This document shows, in pieces, positions 25,902 through 35,726 of a stretch of DNA of 64,000 nucleotides. The position numbers and the translations under genes were made by a program. The stretch's first letter is position 1. Every line of letters starts with the position of its first letter. Source of the stretch: Tatumella punctata. Lineage in GTDB: Bacteria; Pseudomonadota; Gammaproteobacteria; Enterobacterales; Enterobacteriaceae. Where the stretch lies: the NCBI RefSeq assembly GCF_039523735.1, contig NZ_BAAAFW010000008.1, positions 1 through 64,000 on the forward strand, given 5' to 3'. Under the pieces are notes generated by a model. The model worked only from the letters and a program-made list of their open reading frames with translations, was not told the DNA's origin and did no database searches.

Positions 25902-27779
25902 TTAACGGCTGAAATCCCTGTCTTTAATAATGCGCAGGGGTTCGATATCGCTTTCTTTTTTAATCACCAGTGTCGGGTCGGAACGCAGACAGGCTCCGCC
26001 ATAGTGGCCGCCGACCGTAAAGGTACAGACCTGAATATAGCGTCCGGCCACCTGCGGTAAACACCATAGCTGCTGATAAATATTAGTCTGATGAGCAAAT
26101 TTACCGGCAGTCTCATCCAGCATTTGCTCCTGATGGCTGACCAGCCCGATATTACTGCCACAGCGCCCGCCGATAGGTTTGATGGCGTAGCCGGTCTGTT
26201 GCAGTTCCTGATTTACGGTGAAATCTGTATCCAGCAGGTATTTATGATGCGGAAACAGGGACCAGAGGATCGGCAGGATAGCTTTATTGCCCGGAATAAC
26301 AGTCCACAGGGGTTCAAATACCATCACCTCTGGCCGTAATAACACATCCATCAGCCGCACCTGATCGGCTTCACCGGTACGTACCGGCAGGGTAGCGGTG
26401 GCATCGTTTTCTGTTTCCTGACGCAGCTGTTCCAGCACCGTTTCCCAGGCCCAGGTTTTCCAGACACAGTTAACTTCCCGCTGGTCATCGTCAATCAGTA
26501 ATCCGGTCGCACTCCAGTGTAACTCACCGAGACCATGAAGAATTTTACTGTCAAAACCGGCATCGGTTAACGCCTGCTGCATCAGTAATGCATGATAATT
26601 TTCTTCAGCATCCTCGTCCTGCAGAATATGGACAAACGGCAGCGCATCGCTGTGTTTCCAGGCCGCTGAAAGGTTTTCCACCAGCCGGCGACAGGGATCT
26701 TTTCCGGCACTGACTCCGCCCTGTTGCGCCCATTTCCCGAGGATCACTCCGGCTTCCGTATGACATGAAGCAGAATCGGCATTGTATTCGTACACTTTCA
26801 GCCCGCGTTCATCCAGACAAAAATCAAGTCGTCCGGTCACCATATGGTGACGCCGCCGCTGCCATGACAGACGCAGCCGTGGCCAGAGGATTTCCGGGAT
26901 ATCAAACAGGCGCAACAGGGCATCATCCCGTAACACCTTATCGGTAGCGTGCAGGTACATCAGATGCAGTTCGTTGGTTGCCCTGATCAGTTCCTGTTCG
27001 GCACTGCGTGAAAGGGTGAAATACTGGTGAGGATCGGCGTTAATTATATGACCATGGCTGGCACGGATATAGGCCGACTGAACAGGATCGTCTTCATTCA
27101 GCCACGGACCGGAAAACTGGCCGTTATCCCTGATTCTGTGTGGGTGGATTGCCAGTAATTTACCGGCAGTCACCGGTTCCGGCAGGCTGTCACTGTTATC
27201 ACAGGTCTGTATCATCCAGCCGAGGATTTGCGTATCGTCAAAGGTATCATCAATAAAAAACAGGCCATTCTGTCGGCGCAACGGCAGTTGCCGGGTCCAC
27301 TGTTGTCCCGCGGGCAGCGGACTGTGGATAACATTTTGTTCGACAATTTGCACTTTATCGGCAAATACCCGCGTAATCATCGCGACGTGGCCGGTATCAG
27401 CAAATTCGCCGCCCTGTTGCCAGATTAATAATGCACCCGATACAGGAGGGCGCGGACAGCCGTTGGCAAAGGCCTGCAACGGCAGAATATCGTCATTGAT
27501 GACCTGGCGCAGAAAACGCAGAGAAAAAATCTCATAAGCCATTCTGACATCGGTAAACACCATACCGTAATTGAGATACAGAAAACGTCTGGCAAATTCC
27601 ACGCACTGCCATTTGTAGCCCATAAATTCATTACCGAGGAAACTGCGTAATGACGAGTCATCCGGATACTCTTCACTGTCCAGTGAGTCGTAATCGGAGG
27701 AGTAAATCGCTACGCCGCCGGGCGCGTAACCGAGCAGGGTACCGAACGGGGCGTGATTATTAGTGAGATCCACAGTCAT
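25902..27779 (-). CDS. gss: Bifunctional glutathionylspermidine synthetase/amidase
   Basis: 625 residues (E. coli 619). The N-terminal CHAP amidase has Cys59 (KWQCVEF) and His131 (TGHVAMI) at exactly the E. coli numbering. The C-terminal ATP-grasp synthetase joins glutathione to spermidine; KPIGGRCGSNIGLVS is its ATP-binding stretch. Gss modifies protein cysteines under oxidative stress. Monocistronic with terminator. Confidence 0.96.
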   Translation of the reverse strand: MTVDLTNNHAPFGTLLGYAPGGVAIYSSDYDSLDSEEYPDDSSLRSFLGNEFMGYKWQCVEFARRFLYLNYGMVFTDVRMAYEIFSLRFLRQVINDDILPLQAFANGCPRPPVSGALLIWQQGGEFADTGHVAMITRVFADKVQIVEQNVIHSPLPAGQQWTRQLPLRRQNGLFFIDDTFDDTQILGWMIQTCDNSDSLPEPVTAGKLLAIHPHRIRDNGQFSGPWLNEDDPVQSAYIRASHGHIINADPHQYFTLSRSAEQELIRATNELHLMYLHATDKVLRDDALLRLFDIPEILWPRLRLSWQRRRHHMVTGRLDFCLDERGLKVYEYNADSASCHTEAGVILGKWAQQGGVSAGKDPCRRLVENLSAAWKHSDALPFVHILQDEDAEENYHALLMQQALTDAGFDSKILHGLGELHWSATGLLIDDDQREVNCVWKTWAWETVLEQLRQETENDATATLPVRTGEADQVRLMDVLLRPEVMVFEPLWTVIPGNKAILPILWSLFPHHKYLLDTDFTVNQELQQTGYAIKPIGGRCGSNIGLVSHQEQMLDETAGKFAHQTNIYQQLWCLPQVAGRYIQVCTFTVGGHYGGACLRSDPTLVIKKESDIEPLRIIKDRDFSR

Positions 27780-28017
27780 ACTTTTGCCTTATGCCTTACA
27801 GAAAAGCAGCCGCTAATCGCTGCTGTTCACAGAGAGCACCGCCGCAGTCACCTGAAGACGGGCTGACGGCGGCACATTGGCCCGGAGCAAGGTGCTGTGC
27901 CGGATGGACAGCAGATGGGGCGGGTATTATCAGCATAGCACTGTTTTCTGCCGGCGGAACCTCGATCCCCTTCCGGTAATTAAGTGACAGTGTCACGCAT
28001 TGTCTGCCGGAGGCCGT

Positions 28018-29682
28018 TCAGAGGGCGATAGTCAGTTCACCGAGCTTACTGACCAGTGCCATATTCTCCCGGTAGTCCACCGGGCAGGCGATGACTGTCA
28101 CGCCGTCTTCTGCGAGGGCACGGTTCAGTGCCGGTAACAGCTGTGCTGCTTCGGCGATCAGACAGCCGCGAGCCCCGAAGCTCTGCGCATATTTCACAAA
28201 GTCCGGGTTACCAAAATCCACCGAATCATGGGCACCTTCTTCCATATCCATTTTCCATTTAATCAGTCCGTAGCTGCCGTCTACCCAGACCAGCACCACC
28301 AGCGGGATCTGTTCACGTACCGCTGTTTCGATCTCCTGAGAGTTCATCATAAAGCTGCCGTCACCCATTACCGCCAGCACTTTACGCTGTGGAAAAGCCA
28401 GCCTGGCCGCCAGCGCGCCGGGTAAAGAAAAAGCCATCGTTGACAGGCCGTTCGAGGTCAGGCAGGTCAGAGGCTGCCAGGCCGGGTATAGGCGGGATAC
28501 CCACATTTTTATTGCCCCTGTATCGGCCAGCACAATATCATCATCCCCCATCGCAGCGCGGATATCCGCGACTATCCGCTGAGGTTTGAGGGGAAAGCTG
28601 TCATCCTGCTGACCGTTATCCAGCTCCTGCTGGCGTAACTGACGAATACGGGCGGTAGCCGGCTGACTGTGTAACGGTGCTTCCCCCAGTGCCCGGCCCA
28701 GGGCCTGCAGACTGAGGGTAATATCGGCCACAATACTGATATCCGCCACATAATGCTGATCGGTATCCGGAAGGAACGTATTGATATGGATGATTTTTTT
28801 ATCAGCATCCGGGTTCATTCGCTGGGGGGCGAACTCCTGTAACTCATAACCGACAGACAAAATCAGGTCGGCCTGATCGAACGCGAAGTTTTCGTAATCA
28901 TGACGCATAAACCCCATAACACCCAGCGCCTGTGTACTGCGGTCACTGATCACCCCTTTTCCCATAAAAGTGGTGGCGACAGGCAGCTGGTAGTGTTCCG
29001 CAAAATGGGTCAGGGCCTCAGAAGCGCGGTTACGGGCGACGCCGTGGCCTGCCAGAATCACCGGGAAGCGGCTGTTACGCAGTAATTCTGCCGCCTGATG
29101 TATCGCGGCATCTTCCGGGGCTGAGCGGCCTGTCACTGAGGGCATTAACGGGGTGAGTGTTGCGTCCACCGGCATGGCTTCAACATCCTGAGGCACCGCC
29201 AGATAAGTGGCGCCGGGACGTTCCTGCTGGGCCAGCTGAAAGGCTTTACGCACCATTTCGGCGGTGGCGGCCGGGGTATAAATAGTCTCAGCCCAGTGGG
29301 TTACCGGCCTGAACATGGCGACAAGGTCGATAATCTGATGTGATTCTTTATAAATCCGGTTCAGACCGACCTGGGCAGAAATAGCCACCAGCGGACTGGA
29401 ATCGGTCTGGGCATCGGCGGTTCCCAGCAGCAGATTAATTGCCCCGGGGCCGAGGGTTGCGGTACAGACACCGGCTTTTCCGGTCAGGCGGCCATAAATA
29501 TCGGCCATAAACGAGGCTGCCTGTTCATGACGTACCAGGATAAAACGTATTTTATCGGAAGCGGTGACAGCCCTGACAAACTTAATATTTTCCTCACCCG
29601 GAATACCAAACACATATTCCACCCCTTCTGCTTCGAGACAGGACACCATAAATTCTGCGACATTGCTGGTTTGAGTCGTCAT
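28018..29682 (-). CDS. Acetolactate synthase-like ThDP enzyme
   Basis: 554 residues. FGIPGEENIKF, catalytic Glu53 in VRHEQAASFMA, LGPGAINLL and the ThDP motif MGDGSFMMNSQE place it in the acetolactate synthase branch that works without a small subunit; the ending VSKLGEL is typical. It differs clearly from the alsS above (different N-terminus and loops). Likely cotranscribed with the AEC carrier upstream. Substrate could be pyruvate or another 2-oxo acid. Confidence 0.85.
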   Translation of the reverse strand: MTTQTSNVAEFMVSCLEAEGVEYVFGIPGEENIKFVRAVTASDKIRFILVRHEQAASFMADIYGRLTGKAGVCTATLGPGAINLLLGTADAQTDSSPLVAISAQVGLNRIYKESHQIIDLVAMFRPVTHWAETIYTPAATAEMVRKAFQLAQQERPGATYLAVPQDVEAMPVDATLTPLMPSVTGRSAPEDAAIHQAAELLRNSRFPVILAGHGVARNRASEALTHFAEHYQLPVATTFMGKGVISDRSTQALGVMGFMRHDYENFAFDQADLILSVGYELQEFAPQRMNPDADKKIIHINTFLPDTDQHYVADISIVADITLSLQALGRALGEAPLHSQPATARIRQLRQQELDNGQQDDSFPLKPQRIVADIRAAMGDDDIVLADTGAIKMWVSRLYPAWQPLTCLTSNGLSTMAFSLPGALAARLAFPQRKVLAVMGDGSFMMNSQEIETAVREQIPLVVLVWVDGSYGLIKWKMDMEEGAHDSVDFGNPDFVKYAQSFGARGCLIAEAAQLLPALNRALAEDGVTVIACPVDYRENMALVSKLGELTIAL

Positions 29683-29733
29683 ACAACACCTCCGGGAGAC
29701 TGGTTATCAGGTAACCCTGGTGCGGAATGCTAG

Positions 29734-30663
29734 CTACCCCCCGAGGTAGTATAATAATCCGCCCATGGTCAGAATTGAGAACAGAGTACTGAAGAAAAGA
29801 ATCGACGCCATTTCCTGCTCTGCGGTTTTATACTGCACCGCCAGGATGACGCAGACTGAGGCGGTGGGGATGGCCATACTGATCACCGATAAATCGAGTG
29901 TCTGCTTATCCGCATGCATCCACAGGGCAAGGGCCATAATCACCAGCGGTAAAATAATATTTTTGGCAATCACTGACAGGATAACGCCGCGGTTAAAAAC
30001 CACATGGTAGGAATAAAGAATAACCCCGGAGGCAAACAGAGCAACACCGCCGGTGGTGCCGCCCAGCAACTGTAATGCATTGCGGAACTGATCGGGAATA
30101 TGCAGGTTGCACAGCAGTAACACCAGCGCCAGCAGCGGGGCCCACACCACCGGTTCTTTTAGCGTATGCACAATATGCTGTATAAATCCGGCGTCTTTTC
30201 TGTCAGGTGCGCCAGAGGAAAGTATCAGTAACGTCAGCGGTACCTGGAACAGGTTCATAATAATGCTGCACAGGGCGATCGGCAGGGTACTGATGGTGCC
30301 GTATAAATGGCCGAGTACCGGAACACCGACAAAAGGCACCGCCGGGCCGGCGATTGCCAGAGCCAGTAACGCGGCAACCCCCGCGGCCTGGCGAAACACC
30401 AGCCGTGCCAGCAGAAACACCAGTAAATATCCGCCAGCCATCCCTGCCAGCAGAATCAAGGCAATTGTTCCTTGTGAGAGCAACACGGACCGCGATAATC
30501 CCATCATTCCGGCAAATAATGTCAGGGGCAGTGCATACAGCATCACCATCCGGTTCAGAACCGCGCCTTGCCCGGCGTCAAAGTCATGGTGCCATCCGGC
30601 GACAAACCCCAGCATCAGCGTTACAACAATCGGTAACAGAGCCGCAATTATCAATTCAATCAC
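29734..30663 (-). CDS. AEC-family carrier
   Basis: 309 residues and about ten transmembrane segments in the two-fold repeat of auxin efflux carrier/MdcF-type transporters: GPAVPFVGVPVLGHLYG and ASGVILYSY. Family members move organic acids such as malonate or malate. It lies 51 bp upstream of the ThDP enzyme on the same strand, so a paired role (uptake or release of a 2-oxo acid or its product) is inferred. Confidence 0.82.
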   Translation of the reverse strand: MIELIIAALLPIVVTLMLGFVAGWHHDFDAGQGAVLNRMVMLYALPLTLFAGMMGLSRSVLLSQGTIALILLAGMAGGYLLVFLLARLVFRQAAGVAALLALAIAGPAVPFVGVPVLGHLYGTISTLPIALCSIIMNLFQVPLTLLILSSGAPDRKDAGFIQHIVHTLKEPVVWAPLLALVLLLCNLHIPDQFRNALQLLGGTTGGVALFASGVILYSYHVVFNRGVILSVIAKNIILPLVIMALALWMHADKQTLDLSVISMAIPTASVCVILAVQYKTAEQEMASILFFSTLFSILTMGGLLYYLGG

Positions 30664-31153
30664 AATATTCTCCCTGCAGATAAGCCGGTGACATTATTTA
30701 GCATGCTGTCCGCGGCCGGCAGCAACCTATAAAGTAGTCCTGATTGACAGTTCTGTATACGGACTGAAACGGGCGCGGGCACAAACCTCCGGCAGTTATG
30801 TTGTAAGGTAAATAAATATTATCTGTGGCCATCGCCGGATAAACGCAGTGTTATATGCGCTGATCAATGCCTGACAGCAGGGACTGCTGCTAAGGGCGGG
30901 GGGCCGCAGAGTGCAGGGCTGGCCGGCAACAGGGATACTTTCAGCCAGGCGGATAAATTAATGTAAGCTGAGGTGTCAGGGCCTGTTGCCTCTGCCGGCT
31001 TCAGCTCAGAGTGTTGCGGCCGGTGTTTTTCCGCAAGCGGCTGATAAATTACCGCTGCAAATCCTCCTGGCGGGGACTATATTTACTGCACGGTAACCCT
31101 AATACCGTTATCCATCCCGTATAATTCTGTTTACTGATCCGGAAGATAATACT
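30664..31153. other. Divergent control region upstream of cbpA
   Basis: 490 bp without a supported gene. TATAAT at 31120-31125 is a candidate cbpA -10, 28 bp before the start codon, in a CG-preceded context that would suit RpoS-dependent transcription. Nothing resembling a small RNA with a terminator was found. Confidence 0.4.
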
Positions 31154-32086
31154 ATGGAATTAAAGGATTATTATGCCATCCTGGGCGTTGAACGTACCGA
31201 CGACCTGAAAGCGATTAAAACGGCTTACCGGCGGCTGGCCCGCAAATACCACCCTGATGTCAGCACCGAAAAAGATGCTGAAACGCGGTTTAAAGAAATC
31301 GCGGAAGCTTATGAAGTCCTCAAAGATCAACAACGCCGCGAAGAATATGACCAGCTGTGGCAGCACCGTAACGATCCCCGTTTTAATGCACACCAGTCTG
31401 GCGGACAGTCTCAGCACAGCTACGGTGACGAGCACAGTGCCGATTTCTCTGATTTCTTTAGTTCGATGTTCGGCCAGCAGGGCCGCCAGTCTCGTCAGCA
31501 GCGTCCGCAACGCGGACAGGATATTGAAACCGAAGTTGCTGTGTTTCTGGAAGAAGCACAAACCGGTGAAACCCGGACTATCCGTTATACACTGCCGGAG
31601 TATGACGTCTTTGGCTCAGTGATCCGCGAAACCCCTAAAACGCTGAAGGTGAAAATTCCTGCCGGGGTCGGTGACGGCGAGCGTATCCGGCTGAAAGGGC
31701 AGGGAGCACCGGGGAGTGCCGGCGGACCGGCGGGCGACCTCTATCTGGTGGTCCGTATTGCGCCGCACCCGTTATTTGATGTGGTGGGTAATGATCTGGA
31801 AGTGGTATTGCCTCTCGCCCCCTGGGAAGCGGTACTGGGAACCAAAGTGGCGTTACCCACCCTGCATGACAGCATTCTGCTGACCATCCCTGCCGGTACT
31901 CAGGCCGGTAAACGCCTGAGACTGAAAGGGAAAGGATTATCCGGTAAAAAACAGCAGGGGGATTTGTACGCAGTGATCAAAATAGTGGTCCCTGCAACCA
32001 CGGATGAAAAAAGCCGTGAGTTATGGCAACAGCTGGCGGAAGCCGGATCCGGCTACGATCCGCGGCAGGGATGGGGGAAAAAATAA
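31154..32086 (+). CDS. cbpA: CbpA, curved-DNA-binding DnaJ co-chaperone
   Basis: 310 residues. J domain at 1-70 with HPD at 33-35 (KYHPDVST), a Gly/Gln/Arg-rich linker (75-120), and a two-part C-terminal substrate-binding domain; no zinc finger, unlike DnaJ. CbpA assists DnaK and coats DNA in starved cells. Overlaps cbpM by TAATG. Confidence 0.95.
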   Translation: MELKDYYAILGVERTDDLKAIKTAYRRLARKYHPDVSTEKDAETRFKEIAEAYEVLKDQQRREEYDQLWQHRNDPRFNAHQSGGQSQHSYGDEHSADFSDFFSSMFGQQGRQSRQQRPQRGQDIETEVAVFLEEAQTGETRTIRYTLPEYDVFGSVIRETPKTLKVKIPAGVGDGERIRLKGQGAPGSAGGPAGDLYLVVRIAPHPLFDVVGNDLEVVLPLAPWEAVLGTKVALPTLHDSILLTIPAGTQAGKRLRLKGKGLSGKKQQGDLYAVIKIVVPATTDEKSRELWQQLAEAGSGYDPRQGWGKK

Positions 32087-32394
32087 TGGCTACCGTCAAT
32101 ATCCGCTTTACGGTCACTGAATTTTGCCAGCATACCGGACTGTCCCGGACCGAACTGACGGAGATTATCGGGCTGGGTGTACTCCGTCCGGCAGAGCAGG
32201 AGACTCCGTCCGCGGAATGGCGCTTCGATGACCAGGCGATCGCTGCCTTTCACCGGGCACAGCGTCTGCAGCGTGAGCTGGAGCTGGACTGGCCGGGGAT
32301 TGCCGTCGCATTATCATTACTGGACCGGATTGACCGGCTGGACAGGGAAAACCGCCGCCTCAGTCAGCGATTATTACGTTTTATTGCCGATTAA
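32086..32394 (+). CDS. cbpM: CbpM, CbpA inhibitor
   Basis: Start at ATG 32086, within the cbpA stop (TAATG), giving 102 residues (E. coli 101). MerR-like fold: FTVTEFCQHTGLSRTELTEIIGLGVL and a C-terminal helix. CbpM binds the J domain of CbpA and blocks its action. Operon with cbpA. Confidence 0.93.
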   Translation: MATVNIRFTVTEFCQHTGLSRTELTEIIGLGVLRPAEQETPSAEWRFDDQAIAAFHRAQRLQRELELDWPGIAVALSLLDRIDRLDRENRRLSQRLLRFIAD

Positions 32395-32435
32395 TCCCGG
32401 CTGTTTCGGCCCCCTGATATGCACAGGAATCTGAG

Positions 32436-33359
32436 ATGACGATGATGCGGAGCGATAAAATGGGCAAAAAACTGTATCTTTTGCAGGTCACTACGCCGGG
32501 CCGGATCCTTGAACTGGATCCTGACACTGGCGGATTACGAACCCTGGTTGCCGGGCTTAACACCCATCCGGACGGTATTGCAATCGATCCTCTGAACCGG
32601 CGCCTGTTTGTGACTTATATGGGGGCTGCGACCCGCGCCGATAGTTCGGAGTTTTTCCAGGCCGACGGGCGACTGGAGTCGATGACCACAGAAGGCCGTG
32701 ATCGTCGTCTGCTGGCGGGAAACGGGATCTTTGTTACCGGTAAGCAGTTAATCCATGATGCGGAAAACGGTCTGTTGTACTGGTGTGACCGTGAAGGAAT
32801 GCGGGTTTTCTGTGCCAGGGAAGATGGCAGTGACCTGAAGGTGCTGGTACAAACCGGCCTGTTTCCGGCCGATAGCGGCGACTATACCCGGCATTGTGTG
32901 GGGGTGGCGATAGACAATCAGCAGGGCTATATTTACTGGACCCTGAAAGGGCCGCCGAAAGGGGGACAGGGACAGATCTTACGTGCCGGGCTGAGGCTGC
33001 CCCGCGGTTCAGAAGCCAGTAATCGTCCGGATATTGAAGTCATGCTGTCAGGACTGCCGGAACCGATTGACCTGGACTATGATGCTGCCCGCGGGATCAT
33101 GTACTGGACGGATCGTGGTGACGACGCCAGCGGGGGGAACTCTCTGAACTGTGCCCGGCTGGTGGATGGCCGTTTGACCGACCACCAGATCCTGGCGCGC
33201 GGGTTACAGGAAGCGATAGCCCTGGTCAGAGATGCGGACAACCGCCGGATGTGGATCACCGACCTCGGCGGTAATGTCTGGGAATATTCCCTGAGTCAGG
33301 GGGGCCCTTTACGCAGTATCGCCAGGCTGGGGGCGCTGACGGGGATTACTTATGGCTGA
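32436..33359 (+). CDS. YWTD-type beta-propeller protein
   Basis: 307 residues built of repeats with LLYWCDREG, YIYWTLKG and IMYWTDRG, the signature of LDL-receptor class B (YWTD) propellers, and HPDGIAIDPLNRRLFVT. No signal peptide. Relatives are often mislabelled as dehydrogenases; the true function is unknown, possibly a lactonase-like hydrolase. Start ATG 32436 has CAGGA upstream. Its last 14 bases overlap the end of the convergent GntR gene. Confidence 0.75.
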   Translation: MTMMRSDKMGKKLYLLQVTTPGRILELDPDTGGLRTLVAGLNTHPDGIAIDPLNRRLFVTYMGAATRADSSEFFQADGRLESMTTEGRDRRLLAGNGIFVTGKQLIHDAENGLLYWCDREGMRVFCAREDGSDLKVLVQTGLFPADSGDYTRHCVGVAIDNQQGYIYWTLKGPPKGGQGQILRAGLRLPRGSEASNRPDIEVMLSGLPEPIDLDYDAARGIMYWTDRGDDASGGNSLNCARLVDGRLTDHQILARGLQEAIALVRDADNRRMWITDLGGNVWEYSLSQGGPLRSIARLGALTGITYG

Positions 33360-34074
33360 ATCCGTTGCCGCGGCTATCGGTCCTCATCCGGCGGCTATAA
33401 GCGGCAATGATCACCCGCTCCGAATGATGCAGATAATCACTCAGTAATTCTGCTGCGGTATCCGGTTGTTGCTGTTCCAGCAGAGTGGTGATCTGCCCGT
33501 TCATCGGCAGATAGGGGGAGTGCAGAAACTCAGCATCATCCAGCAGACCAAACGCCAGCCGTAATTCAGCCAGCAGGTGATCAAACAGTGCAATAACACG
33601 CGGGCTGTCGGTCAGTTCAGCAATCGCACGGTGAAAGTCCATATTGGCAGTGCCGACCGCTGCCCAGTGTTTTTTTTGCTGATAAGCTTCTGCCTGGCTG
33701 ACCGCACTGCGCATCCGTTTCACCGCCGGATGCAGCGGATACGCCAGTGACACAGCCCTGCATTCAATCAGTTTACGTACCCGGTAAATATCAATAATCG
33801 TTTCCAGTGTCGGGACAATCACACTGACCCCGCGGTGAGGAATATGCTGCAACAAGCCCTCTTTGATCAGCACTCTGAAAGCTTCGCGCAGGGTGTTCCG
33901 CGAGACGTTCAGCTGTTCACAGAGACCGGCTTCTGACAGGTGCATCCCCGGCGCATATTTTCCGTGAACTAATTCATTTCTTAACTGATCGGCAATCCGG
34001 TCAGCCAGATTTTGTGGGGATAACCCGGGAACAGGAGTATTAACCATAAGCTCTGCAATATTGATGATATTCAC
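33346..34074 (-). CDS. GntR-family regulator (FCD type)
   Basis: 242 residues from a GTG at 34074; ATG at 34047 is an equal alternative. Winged helix HTH LADRIADQLRNELVHGKYAPG..LSEAGLCEQLNVSRNTLREAF, then an FCD effector domain with RVRKLIECRAV and metal-binding type His residues (MDFHRAIAE, YLHHSERV). Divergent from an MFS/hydro-lyase pair which it probably controls through the palindrome at 34244. Confidence 0.88.
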   Translation of the reverse strand: MNIINIAELMVNTPVPGLSPQNLADRIADQLRNELVHGKYAPGMHLSEAGLCEQLNVSRNTLREAFRVLIKEGLLQHIPHRGVSVIVPTLETIIDIYRVRKLIECRAVSLAYPLHPAVKRMRSAVSQAEAYQQKKHWAAVGTANMDFHRAIAELTDSPRVIALFDHLLAELRLAFGLLDDAEFLHSPYLPMNGQITTLLEQQQPDTAAELLSDYLHHSERVIIAAYSRRMRTDSRGNGFSHK

Positions 34075-34415
34075 TTCACATTCTCATATCAGGCAGGAAA
34101 ATGCCAAATAACCCGTCCTGACCAGCGGTTATCCGCTAAATGCACCTTTATGGTGCTATCTGCCCCCTTGCCTGCACTATAAAAGTGCTTCCCTGGCAGG
34201 CCGTTGCGGGCAGAGCCGGTCCGCTAGTGGAACACAGCCCTGAATATTGTTCAACAATATGGCTGGCGGAGGTAAACAACCGCCTGCAGGGGCAGGAGAA
34301 TACTGGCACGGGCCTTGCTTGTGACAGTAAGACAACCAATAAAAATATATGCAGATGACCTGAAAAACGGGCCGTGTGATATACGGCCTGCAACACCGGA
34401 CGGCAGGGGACGATT
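34075..34415. other. Control region between the GntR and MFS genes
   Basis: 341 bp. Contains the 17-bp palindrome at 34244-34260 and a hairpin GGCCGT/ACGGCC at 34370-34388 shortly before the MFS start. No gene seen. Confidence 0.5.
34244..34260. promoter_or_regulatory. Candidate GntR-family operator
   Basis: ATATTGTT-C-AACAATAT is an exact 17-bp palindrome centred 171 bp upstream of the MFS start. TTGT/ACAA arms with a short centre are typical of FadR/FCD regulators. Confidence 0.6.
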
Positions 34416-35660
34416 ATGTGGTTAAAAGAAACAAACAGCAGCGAGCGCAAGACACTGGCGGCGGCATTTATGGGGTACGGGATCGATGCGTTCGATTCAA
34501 TGATCTATACCTTTATGATCCCGACCTTTATTACTCTGTGGGGCATGAGTAAAACAGAAGCCGGATATATTGCAACCGGCGCGCTGATTTCGTCGGCGAT
34601 CGGGGGCTGGATAGCCGGAATTCTGGCCGACCGTTATGGCCGTGTCAGGATCCTGCAACTGACCGTATTATGGTTCAGTTTCTTCACCTTATGCAGTGGC
34701 TTTGTCACATCCGCCGAGCAATTGTTATTTACCCGTGTTATGCAGGGGCTGGGTTTCGGCGGAGAGTGGTCGGTCGGGTCAGTACTGATAGCCGAAATGA
34801 TCCGTGCGCGGCATCGGGGGAAAGCTGTCGGACTGGTACAAAGCAGCTGGGCGGTTGGCTGGGGTATTGCGGCTATCGCTTACTGGGCAATATATGCGCT
34901 GGTGGATGCGCAATATGCCTGGAGAGTGCTGTTCTGGGTCGGGGCATTACCCGCATTACTGCTGGTTTTTCTGCGCCGGCAATTGCAGGATCCGGAGATT
35001 TTTGTTGCTGCCCGCCGTCAGCGGCAGGCCACCGGACAATCTGCCGCCGGTTTTATGCAGATCTTTCATCCGCGGATACTGCGTATTACTCTGCTGGCCA
35101 GTCTGCTGGCAACAGGTATGCAGGGAGCTTATTATTCCGTGACAACCTGGTTGCCGACCTACCTGAAAGCAGAGCGGCACTTGTCGGTACTCAATACCAG
35201 CGGCTATCTGGTGGTCCTGATTGCCGGTTCGTTTGCCGGGTATCTGACCAGTGCCTGGCTATCGGATTATTTAGGCCGCCGGCGCTGTTTTATTCTGTTT
35301 GCCGTCTGCGCTATTTTGCTGGTGTGCGGCTATACCTTACTGCCGATCACTAACCAGGTGATGATGATCCTCGGTTTTCCGCTGGGCTTTTTCCTGTCGG
35401 GGATTTTCTCGGGAATGGGGGCCTATCTCAGTGAACTTTTTCCCGGCCATATACGTGGTTCTGGTCAGGGGTTTTGTTATAACGCTGGCCGTGCTATCGG
35501 CGCTATTTTCCCGGGGATGGTCGGCTTTCTCAGCGGTTATATCCCGCTGGGGACCGCGATTGGTTATATGGCGGGAGGCAGCTATCTGCTGGTGATTATC
35601 GCCTGTCTGGCTCTTCCGGAAACCCGTGGGATGGCGCTTAATCAGGATCAGCCATCCTGA
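34416..35660 (+). CDS. MFS transporter, sugar/acid porter type
   Basis: 414 residues, twelve transmembrane segments. Loop 2-3 motif GILADRYGRVRIL, R-rich loop and the GRRRCF motif in loop 8-9 identify MFS; the arrangement is of the metabolite:H+ symporter (ShiA/YhjE/NanT-like) group. Followed 66 bp later by the hydro-lyase gene, probably one operon under the GntR regulator. Confidence 0.85.
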   Translation: MWLKETNSSERKTLAAAFMGYGIDAFDSMIYTFMIPTFITLWGMSKTEAGYIATGALISSAIGGWIAGILADRYGRVRILQLTVLWFSFFTLCSGFVTSAEQLLFTRVMQGLGFGGEWSVGSVLIAEMIRARHRGKAVGLVQSSWAVGWGIAAIAYWAIYALVDAQYAWRVLFWVGALPALLLVFLRRQLQDPEIFVAARRQRQATGQSAAGFMQIFHPRILRITLLASLLATGMQGAYYSVTTWLPTYLKAERHLSVLNTSGYLVVLIAGSFAGYLTSAWLSDYLGRRRCFILFAVCAILLVCGYTLLPITNQVMMILGFPLGFFLSGIFSGMGAYLSELFPGHIRGSGQGFCYNAGRAIGAIFPGMVGFLSGYIPLGTAIGYMAGGSYLLVIIACLALPETRGMALNQDQPS

Positions 35661-35726
35661 TCACTGTTTTCGCGGCGCGACAGAAAAAACGGTTTCGCCG
35701 CAAATACCGATATAACGGAGATAAGC

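Noticed and set aside
34670..35353. 227-codon frame inside the MFS gene
   Set aside because: Out-of-frame shadow; the MFS frame has transmembrane pattern and motifs.
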